Below, piece after piece: positions 55,958 to 64,000 of a DNA stretch of 64,000 bases. Position 1 is the stretch's first letter. Each line of letters starts with the position of its first letter. The notes beneath the pieces are model-generated. The model saw only the letters and a program-made list of their open reading frames with translations, searched no databases and was not told where the DNA came from. This DNA is from Filosporella fistucella (lineage: Eukaryota; Ascomycota; Leotiomycetes; Helotiales). The position numbers were made by a program, and so were the translations under genes. The stretch lies in the NCBI GenBank assembly GCA_030077755.1, contig JAQJZZ010000018.1:310001-374000 (forward strand), in the 5' to 3' direction.

Positions 55958-57976
55958 TCACCCGTCCACGAAACAGTACCTGAAGTGTTTAAGCTTGCTC
56001 TCGCTTTGGCCTCGAAAGGAGACATGACCGGCACGCGTGTGATATGCCACCTCATCAGGTAGGAACTTCGACCAAGTCTTCACAATATTGGGCACTTCCT
56101 GACCAATCCACCGCTCATTATACTTGAGCCTGTCCCCTCCTCGTTGGAGCAAAATACGAGCCCATCTCTCAAAATACTTCTTATTTCGACTAACCCGAAG
56201 GTTTGCATAAAATAGATCAGAAGCTTTCTGTTCCAAGATATGCTTTGGCGTATTTGGATGGATGTTGAGGATTTCCGACTCATGTTTAGACAACGACTGT
56301 TCATCCTGGTCGTATAGCTCTCGGGCCTCTTCCATTCGTAGTTGCATCTCACCGAATTTTTCTCGGTCTCTCAAATTTGTAATCAATCGATTGTACATTT
56401 CCATACTTGGTTTCACGTTGTATGGAGCAGAGGTCATCGTCTCCCAGAGACTACTCACAGATTCGACAGGTAGTCGGCCTATCTCTCGTCCAGTCTCGAT
56501 TTCTTCGCCTTCACGTAGAACGACGCCGCGGTGGTGGAAGGCGAGAACCGATGTCCATTGAAGTAATTCATTCCAGACATCTTGGGTAATAGGAGTGGAG
56601 TATTGACGAGATATATAATCGACCACTTTCAAAGCAGTCGGAATGTCGTTATTGGTCCCATAAGCATGAGCGATTGCGAAAAGCAAGTGAGATGATGGAT
56701 ACAGAGGTGAGTTTGCCGAGTATCTCCTTGGTGGAGGGAGGTCAGATTCATTCTTCACAGTCAGTCCTTCCACATCCACGCCCCAGACTCGGTTGAGAAT
56801 AGAGGCAATACCAATAATATCACCCTCACGTCCCATGGAAGTGATCATTGAAGAGAACGTTTCCTCTGTTCCAGTAACGCCGTTCTCAACCATGCGACAG
56901 AACAGGTTGAAGATCTGTGCTCTGATCCCCTTCTCTAGGCCAATTTGGTGGCCTTTTAAGTTGTACGGAGGGAAATTTTTGGCCCTCCCCCTCAAGTAGT
57001 CTGGTATGACACGCAGGTGATACCTCTGCTTTGGGTTCATAACATCTTGCCAGCACTTGGTTGCCATTAAGAGGTTGTAGCATTCCACATCTAGCTTTAT
57101 GTTTGGATCACTGGTGTTTTCTTGCTCAGCCCTGACCAGACTTGCCCAGATTCTGTCTGCTGTTTCCACGTGGCCAATCGTCTGGGCACACTTCAGAAGG
57201 TACTTGTAGTCCAGCAGGGTCAACGGCCACGACTCGATTCGAGCATCGATTATGTCCATAACCTTCGCCATAAAGGATTTGCAGAATTGATAATGATCAT
57301 CTCCTCCCAGAACGTTGGAGAGGCCGAGGACGCTAGCCATCGTGGGGCTTATCTCCCTGTGCAATTGAGCATGTTGTGCAATAAATTGCCTCGGGTCAAG
57401 ACAACGCAGCAGTTCGGAGAAAGTTGTAGGGGTAAGATCACCGAGAACTTTAATGGCAACATCGCGTTCAGTCCTCAGAAGATTCGTCAGTGACCCAAGG
57501 AGAAAATGAGGGCTTCCGGTACGAAGTGCAGCATATATAGCGTCAACCTGTTCTTGTAGACCAACTGTAGTATCGATGTATTGATCGGGAAGAGCATGGG
57601 CACGTAGGTCCTTTATCGCTTCAATCATAGCAAGTGATCCTATTCGGCCATTGCTGTAGAAGTCTTCGTACCAATGTAAACCTCTTGTAGATAAAACTGT
57701 CTCGCATGTTTGGTCTACGATTCCCCCAAAGCCTCCATCATGCCCGTGCGGGTTTTCGGTGGTATTTTCGACGGTATTTTCGAGCTGGAAATCGGCCTGA
57801 TCGTAGAAATCTGCATCATCTGCCAGTTTCTCCGCAGCAGCAGCAGCCCGAAGCCCATTGCTGTTGAAGTGTCGTCGAAGCCGGAGCGTATGCAGACGCC
57901 CAGAGGTTCCTCGCGGACAAGCAATTGAGACAAGTCGAGACTCAATTGCCTCGAATTTGCGAATGAACATGGTCAT
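55958..57976 (-). CDS. Mitochondrial gene-expression factor, PPR / ATPase-expression type
   Basis: A 672-aa protein in a single exon. The N-terminus (MTMFIRKFEAIESRLVSIAC then GRLHTLRLRRHF) is basic, without acids after residue 12, and looks like a mitochondrial import signal. The body is helical and repeat-like, with segments such as LLDYKYLLKCAQTIGHVETA and SSHLLFAIAHAYGTNNDIPT, as in pentatricopeptide-type proteins. The order of features reminds me of fungal ATPase-expression proteins (Aep2/ATP13 group) that help translate mitochondrial mRNAs; this naming is tentative. It is divergent from the LSM3 gene with a 256-bp shared promoter, a typical housekeeping arrangement. Confidence 0.75.
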   Translation of the reverse strand: MTMFIRKFEAIESRLVSIACPRGTSGRLHTLRLRRHFNSNGLRAAAAAEKLADDADFYDQADFQLENTVENTTENPHGHDGGFGGIVDQTCETVLSTRGLHWYEDFYSNGRIGSLAMIEAIKDLRAHALPDQYIDTTVGLQEQVDAIYAALRTGSPHFLLGSLTNLLRTERDVAIKVLGDLTPTTFSELLRCLDPRQFIAQHAQLHREISPTMASVLGLSNVLGGDDHYQFCKSFMAKVMDIIDARIESWPLTLLDYKYLLKCAQTIGHVETADRIWASLVRAEQENTSDPNIKLDVECYNLLMATKCWQDVMNPKQRYHLRVIPDYLRGRAKNFPPYNLKGHQIGLEKGIRAQIFNLFCRMVENGVTGTEETFSSMITSMGREGDIIGIASILNRVWGVDVEGLTVKNESDLPPPRRYSANSPLYPSSHLLFAIAHAYGTNNDIPTALKVVDYISRQYSTPITQDVWNELLQWTSVLAFHHRGVVLREGEEIETGREIGRLPVESVSSLWETMTSAPYNVKPSMEMYNRLITNLRDREKFGEMQLRMEEARELYDQDEQSLSKHESEILNIHPNTPKHILEQKASDLFYANLRVSRNKKYFERWARILLQRGGDRLKYNERWIGQEVPNIVKTWSKFLPDEVAYHTRAGHVSFRGQSESKLKHFRYCFVDG

Positions 57977-58232
57977 CCGCTATGGTGTTATCATCGTGCC
58001 ATATAAAGGAGTGTATAGAATTCATGAATTGAGCGTTAAGTAGAGTGCGGAGAGTGGAGTGGAGAGTTCGTCCCTGCTTTCGTGGGGTCTGGGGAAGCTA
58101 CGAAGTGAAATTGGTGGGACGAAGGCAGAGACGGCGAATTCCGCCTGAAATTCCAGTCGCGATTTTCAAACTCAAAGTCAACACCAGCTCACGACAGCGC
58201 GTTATTCCAACAACCACAGACCTCGATACAAT

Positions 58233-58702
58233 ATGGCAGATGTTGATGATGGAGCCACCGCTCCCGCCGAGCCTCTTGATCTTGTGCGCCTTTGTCTGGA
58301 CGAAGTTGTATTTGTGAAGCTTCGAGGAGACAGAGAGTTGAAGGGAAGGTTACATGTCAGTTTGCAATCTGTCACCGATATGGCCTTACTAATCTGTTCA
58401 CAGGCATACGATAGTCATTGCAATCTAGTACTAGGCGACGTGGAGGAGACTGTCTATGTGGTAGAGGAGGACGAGGATGAGGAGGAGGTAGTGAGGGTAG
58501 TTTTTTCCTAGCATGCAGCAGAGATAGCATGACTCAACTGACTGGTGCCGCAGACGATTCATAAGAAGTCAGAGATGTTGTTTGTTAGAGGTATGTTCAT
58601 ATATTGTCTATTCTTTGCTACGGTATACGAGGGCATTCGCGGGTTCACTAACATTTTCCAGGCGACAGCGTCGTCCTCATCTCTCCTCAAGCCCCATCAT
58701 GA
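58233..58702 (+). CDS. LSM3: U6 snRNA-associated Sm-like protein LSm3
   Basis: A 97-aa component of the Lsm1-7 (mRNA decay) and Lsm2-8 (U6 snRNA) rings. Four exons: 58233-58355, 58404-58496, 58554-58590 and 58662-58702. Sm1 reads [20 protein letters not shown] followed by [16 protein letters not shown], with the RNA-binding AYDxHCN loop intact; an acidic strip EEDEDEEEV and Sm2 ([14 protein letters not shown]) follow. Length and order match LSm3 from other ascomycetes. Three introns in such a short gene are normal for this family. Confidence 0.95.
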
Positions 58703-59218
58703 GTCTTCAGAAAGAAGATCGGACGGTATGACACAGAGGATCGCAAGATTAGTATACGGAGGCTCAGGAATACCAAAACAAGGCACATGGTACAAGTGCA
58801 ACGGTGGGGTGATATTTTTGATAGCGGGGTAGCTGCAACGAAGCATTGATTTGGCCTACTACGAGCTCAAGATACCAAAATAAAGGAATAAATGACCTGG
58901 CAAGGCAGATTCAATTTATACTCAGTCTACTGAAATCAACCCGTGCCGTGGCGTTGCGCAGCTGCAAGTGACTCAAGATTCGATGATTCACGACTCTTAT
59001 CGATAAAGCTTCCCCAGACCGAAAAGAGTCATCTCGCCCATATAACCGCATCCACCCGCTCCAAACTTACATCCACCATCACAATTGACTTTCAATGAAT
59101 CGGTAACATATCGCCAAGTATCAATAGATTATTTTACATTGTCATCCAATGATCTTACGAATACACTAAAGAATTTCAACCGCACAACTCGATCAAATCA
59201 GCGCATCGGGTTCAAGTC
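58703..59218. other. Intergenic
   Basis: A 516-bp region between LSM3 and the GTPase gene, containing the promoter of the latter. A short frame that runs on past the LSM3 stop is not supported by the family. No further gene. Confidence 0.4.
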
Positions 59219-61222
59219 ATGGCAACCAAAGGAAGACAACTCCCGCACGAACGGCGGAAAGGTGAAACGGTATTTCTTCTTATCCTTCGTCCCAAGGAAG
59301 CTGCTGACAAGATGTGAAGGCTTTGAGTGAGTTCGCAGACTATGTCGAGAAGCAGCAAAAAATTAGATACCCCGCCGCTACTCCTGCAAGCAATGCCATC
59401 GAGGACCATGCAGAACTCGACATTCTCAATTCTCTCGATCTTGCAGATGACTCGACTTCAGTCAAGCTGAAAGAGCTCCTCCTTACCAATGACGCAGATA
59501 ATCTGGCAAAATTGGTTGCACTACTGGATTCGCGGATAGCGGAAGGTCATGGAGAGACTGTATTCGAACTTGGATTCGAGAATAATGGCGACTCTATGAA
59601 TCTCAGCAAAGATGATTGGGATACCTCAGTTAAACGGTTGAACGAAGCTGCGAAGAAAGTACGCGCCGATTGCCAAATTCTTTTAACCAAACATGTTGGA
59701 GGCGACCATGAGGCGGAAAGTGCGGCAAAGGAGAAAGAGAAGGACTGCAGTGGCAAAATATTGGTCCGACAACATCCAGCAACAGTGGAGGAGGTCATTG
59801 AGACCCGAATTGCTGTTGTAGGAAATGTCGATGCTGGAAAATCCACTATGCTAGGTGTCCTTGTCAAAGGTGGTCTTGATGATGGTCGAGGGAAGGCTCG
59901 AGTCAACCTCTTTCGACATAAACATGAAATTGAAAGCGGTCGAACCAGTTCAGTCGGCATGGAGATCATGGGATTCGACACAATGGGCAAGGTTGTTGCT
60001 GCCGATGTCCCAGGACGAAAGCTGTCTTGGGAGGAAATCGGAAAACGCTCTGCGAAAGTCATCACGTTTACTGACTTGGCTGGACATGAACGATACCTCC
60101 GTACTACAGTTTTCGGATTGCTCTCGTCTAGCCCTAACTACTGCCTACTCATGGTGGCCGCGAACAACGGTCTCATCGGTATGAGCAAAGAGCATCTCGG
60201 TATTGCCTTGGCTTTGAATGTTCCAGTGATGGTAGTCATAACCAAAATCGACATCTGTCCGCCACAGATTTTGGAACAAACTATCAAACAAATCACCGGC
60301 ATTCTCAAAAGTCCTGGAGCACGAAAAATTCCCATTTTCATTAAGAATAAAGAGGAATGCATTAATACCGCTACTCAGTTTGTCAGTCAACGTATTTGCC
60401 CAATCTTCCAAGTCTCCAACGTCACCGGAGAATCTCTGGACCTCGTACGGAGCTTCTTGAATATCCTACCACATCATGGACATTACGATGCAGATGCTCC
60501 GTTCGAGTTTCACGTCAATGACACTTTTTCGGTTCCATTCGTAGGTACTGTTGTTTCTGGAATTGTCAAGAGTGGTGTCATTCATGCAGGAGACACGGTT
60601 CTCATCGGACCTGACTCTCTGGGCCAATTCACTACCACCAATATTCGATCCATTGAACGCAAACGGATACCAGTTCCTGCTGCCTCCGCTGGTCAGTCTG
60701 CCTCTTTTGCACTGAAAAGAGTACGACGGAAGGATGTACGGAAAGGGATGGTTGTTCTTCCAAAGGCTGAACAGAATGCACCAAAAGTGTATCGCGAGTT
60801 TGTAGCAGAAGGTAACTCACTTTTAAATCGTGCTCGAGTCTTAACTAACAGCCTCAGTTCTCATTCTCTCCCACGCAACCACTATCAAAACAAAGTATCA
60901 AGCCATGCTCCACGTCGGCCCCGTCTCTCAGACATGCGCAATCATTGACATTGATCGGTCCTATATTCGAACTGGTGATCGCGCACTTGTCGCATTCCGC
61001 TTCGTCCAGAGACCAGAATACCTCGCTCCAGGCGATCGTCTCCTTTTCCGAGAGGGGCGTACCAAAGGGTTAGGGATCGTCAAAAGTGTTGGATATGATT
61101 ACAACAAACCACTCAATCCAGAAGCTACCAAGGATGCGAATGGAAAACCTCTGGGCAGAGCAGCTGAGGGAAATGGGAAGGCTGTTGAGGGCGGGGTGGA
61201 AGCTTCCACTTCTAAGGCGTAA
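59219..61222 (+). CDS. GTPBP1-like translational GTPase
   Basis: A 635-aa GTPase of the GTPBP1/2 group, elongation-factor-like proteins linked to translation rescue and mRNA turnover. Exons: 59219-59261, 59312-60811 and 60858-61222. GTP sites are G1 GNVDAGKST (about 184-192), G3 DLAGHE (about 269) and G4 TKID (about 325). After the G domain come the EF-Tu-like beta barrels: VPFVGTVVSGIVKSGVIHAG, then HVGPVSQTCAIIDID and LVAFRFVQRPEYLAPGDRLL. An N-terminal extension of about 180 residues is acidic and helical, as in relatives. The product is complete and probably cytosolic. Confidence 0.93.
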
Positions 61223-62542
61223 ATAATGATTTGGTTTTGGTTTGACGAGTCCAGGAATCCATTGTCGAGCTTCCCAGTTGCTTGCTCTATGCTATTTGCT
61301 TTTGGGTTGGCGTCAGGAGCGACATGGAGTGGCATTCATGGTGTTGAGCGGTTAATATGCTTGGATTTTCTGTTTTTTCTTGTTAATAGACAATGTATAC
61401 TTCCTCTTTGCTTCTTAAGCAATAAGTCCCTCGACATATAGTCTTAACTTCGAGTTTCAATGATCCTTAATTAGAGTCAATTATTCGTATGGAACTGGAG
61501 TGTCCTGAATACTAGAGGCCTCGCACATTGCCCTCCCACCTAGTGATTATCATTTTATTCCAAAATCTCGATCTCAATCTCTCCAACATTCATAACCTGA
61601 TCCCTTTCCCACAAAATCTCGGACATCAATATCCAAAAAAACAAGAAGTGGCTAAGTAGGCATAATCCGCAATCGTGGCTGAGACCCCCTGCAGTTCCAA
61701 GAGCGTGTTCCCCGCGATGACGTTTTATCGACAAGGGGGGCGGGAGAACGTCATCTGGCGGTACGATTGTCCGAATGTTAAATTGGGAATCTGGGATGGT
61801 GTTTAATGGCCTCTTATTGCGATATTGTAAGGGTAAAAAGATGATCCGTTCAATATATAGTCTCTATCTTCAATAGATGTGGCTAGGAATCGATGGAGGA
61901 AGGAGGTACGTGGTAAGAGAGAATCTTGAAGCAGAGCTGAAGCGATAGTTCCAACTATCACAAAGCACTATATAACCTGGATTTCAATATAAGAAAGAAT
62001 AGAAAAAAAGTATTATTGCATCCCAATTCCAAGATCTATTTCCAACCCACCAAAATGCTTCAAATAAACAAGCACCTCCCTTTCCCTCCTACTCCAACCT
62101 CTCATTCCACTTCCTCCCTCTCCTTCCAAGACTCAAAAAACCCAGATTTACCTCCACCTACCTTGTTATCTACACCATTTCAAATAATCAGATTAATGCC
62201 ATGGTAGCGGAATACCAGGATATCATGCTTCAAGTTGGTTCACTGTTCCCCTATTGGTGGGTTTGGTCCAACCAACTGCTTGGACGGGAAGCCTGTCTCG
62301 CGTGGAAACGACGTCAGATCTGCTGGGAGGGGGATGGCCTTGGATAAGAGGGGTCGTGCGGGCGTGTTTCTTGATGGAATTGCTTGATGATAAGAATATA
62401 AATACCTTGATACTTAAGAACATATCATACGTCTATTTCCACATCTACCTTTCGCCGACACCAAAGATCAGCATATTTCGATTGTGTTCATCCGGAAACG
62501 AGTTAACCTTACAGTCTATAAGAGGAATATTAAGAAGACAAT
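61223..62542. other. Long intergenic stretch
   Basis: A 1.3-kb gap on the promoter side of the next gene. GC-rich GACAAGGGGGGCGGGAG near 61731 and stress-element-like AGGGG (GATAAGAGGGG, about 62344) are present. No gene is supported. Confidence 0.35.
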
Positions 62543-63621
62543 ATGGAAACAGTAAATAGCATCGCTTCTGCAGCTTCGCGGGCTATCTGGGGTACTCCTG
62601 AAGAGGAATCAGCCAAGAAAACCACATTGGATAATGAGACGAAGGGAACAGAACCTGTATCTGGTGAGGTAGGAGACGTGAAGGCTGGAGGGCCTTATGA
62701 TAAGGGAAATGAAGGTTTGTGCTCTTCCCCTTCTATTTCAGTTCCTTCTTCATAATCGACTCAAGAAGACAATGTATTGACTATCAAAAAGACACCACAA
62801 CCTCAACTCTCCCTAAATCCACCACTTCAACAACCAACGAAACCACACTCCCATCCCACCCAGCACCCACCTCCTCCACTGCACCAGGAAACACTCCATC
62901 CACCGCGCCTCTCTCCTCCTCCTCCGAACCAACCACCTCCGCCTCTCTATCCGACAAACCCTCCTCCTCAAACGCAACCTCCGGCCCAGGCGCCGAACCC
63001 TCAGTTTCCGCCCTTCCTTCTTCCGCACCCCAAGACACGCAAAAACAACAAGTTGCTGATCAACCATCCGCTATTCCACAAGAAAGTGGAGAGAATGAAA
63101 GGATAAAGGAGACGAAGGAAGAGGCTGAGGAAGCTCAGAAAGTTATTGCGGGAGGGGAGGCACCGAAGACGTTGGAGAAGAGTAAAGTTGGGGCCACTGT
63201 GGGAGATGTAGAGGGTATTCAGAAGGAGAGTCATGGGGAGGGAACGGGGGAGATATATGTTAAATCCAGTGGGATGGTGGCGGATGGAGGGGACTTTGAT
63301 GCTAGTAAACCTGGGGCGGGGAGGGAAGCTGATCGTATGTCTACTCTTCTCCCTTTTCTTCTTCCCTATTTTCCTCCGTCAAACACTTTTTGCACCTATC
63401 TCACTAAGGTCTCACTAATCGTTGTTACAGGTCTCCTCGAAGAAAAGGGAATCAAGAAATCAGACTCCACACCGGCTGCAGCAACCAAAATCGAAAGTCC
63501 ATCTGATAGTAAAGAGAGAAAGAGTGAGAGCAGTAGTGAGGGCAAGGGAGTAGGTAATGGAGAGGGTAAAGAGAAGAGGAGTTTGAAGGAGAAGATTAAG
63601 GCGAAGTTGCATAAGCATTAG
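62543..63621 (+). CDS. Conserved low-complexity protein, METVNSIASAASRAIWG type
   Basis: A 301-aa protein from exons 62543-62714, 62792-63334 and 63431-63621. The N-terminus METVNSIASAASRAIWGTPE is a short amphipathic segment that I recall as common to many filamentous-fungal proteins of unknown role. The middle is a Ser/Thr/Pro-rich disordered stretch, and the end is Lys/Glu-rich (KSLKEKIKAKLHKH type, here RSLKEKIKAKLHKH). No enzyme domain, signal peptide or membrane helix is seen. Stress-related or conidiation-associated roles have been suggested for similar-looking proteins, but nothing in this sequence proves it. The acceptor at 62791 is chosen for frame. Confidence 0.7.
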
Positions 63622-64000
63622 CTGGGCTGTGGTAGATCAGGAAATCGAAAAGAGTGGAGGACGGTAGAGGGATGGCTTGATTTTCTTGGGAGTAAGAAGG
63701 GAATGGTTCTGCGATGATATCATTAGTCTTTCTTGATTGTATTTGAAATATGAGCTTTTATGAGATTGAGAGATTGCGTCCTGTTGTCGAGACTTACCAT
63801 TATGAAGTGAGACAATCAAATCGTTGGAACAGCATAGTTGACGGCCTTAGCCATCGATCCGTGGCCCAAACGCCAGAATCAGCCATGCATGCACTTTGAA
63901 GCCGGCATTAATGCGATATTCGCAAACGTCACAATAGAATATGGTCCAAGGGGGAAAACATTAAATATTATCACCCTGGTCCTATCGCCAGGGCGGAGGG
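63622..64000. other. Right-edge region
   Basis: Downstream of the low-complexity protein to the window edge. No gene or repeat is supported. Confidence 0.35.

Noticed and set aside
59547..60065. 172-codon minus-strand open frame
   Set aside because: Antisense to the conserved GTPase domain.
62777..63106. Proline-rich frames in other phases of the low-complexity gene
   Set aside because: Produced by the C-rich Ser/Thr/Pro codons; only one phase joins the first and last exons.
1..64000. CRISPR array, prophage or bacterial operon
   Set aside because: Introns and fungal families throughout; no regularly spaced repeats.

Overview
This window is nuclear DNA from a filamentous ascomycete (Pezizomycotina; Leotiomycetes-like is only a guess from overall gene style). 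The evidence is eukaryotic gene structure throughout: short 37-122 nt GT-AG introns, Zn2Cys6 transcription factors, GH78 and GH3 hydrolases, MFS and APC transporters, a P450 and CorA-like fungal proteins. I found no CRISPR array, rRNA, confident tRNA or intact transposon. I rebuilt about 28 gene models by hand. Exon joins were chosen so that reading frame, splice consensus and family similarity agree. Start codons are the least certain part.

Left third (0-24 kb): a cut-off gene at the edge, then a divergent pair made of a GH78 alpha-L-rhamnosidase-like gene and an MFS sugar transporter. Next come a sterol-glucosyltransferase-like GT1 gene, a small secreted protein and a Zn2Cys6 regulator. After these lies a more accessory-looking stretch: a 98-aa protein with an MGC acylation-type N-terminus, a CorA-like membrane protein that lacks the GMN motif, an unusual non-RD protein kinase, and an APC amino-acid permease with a GC-AG intron.

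Middle (24-42 kb): a fungal-specific transcription-factor gene whose zinc cluster looks destroyed, then an SDR, an intact Zn2Cys6 factor, a RidA-like protein, a GNAT acetyltransferase, a cytochrome P450, a second SDR, a secreted GH3 beta-glucosidase and another Zn2Cys6 factor. These oxidoreductases and regulators could form a small catabolic or detoxification cluster, but there is no PKS, NRPS or terpene backbone enzyme. The P450 and the second SDR each have an identical TTACCCCACC site upstream, and the site between them forms a perfect inverted repeat.

Right third (42-64 kb): a second, intron-rich GT1 paralogue of the first glucosyltransferase, a lysine/glutamate-rich protein ending in a CaaX box (CIVM), and a canonical GMN-type CorA magnesium transporter preceded by an array of about 11 degenerate 15-18 bp motifs. 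An amadoriase-like FAD oxidase and a multi-exon hypothetical membrane protein follow. The end of the window is housekeeping-like: a mitochondrial expression factor divergent from LSM3, a GTPBP1-type GTPase and a conserved low-complexity protein.
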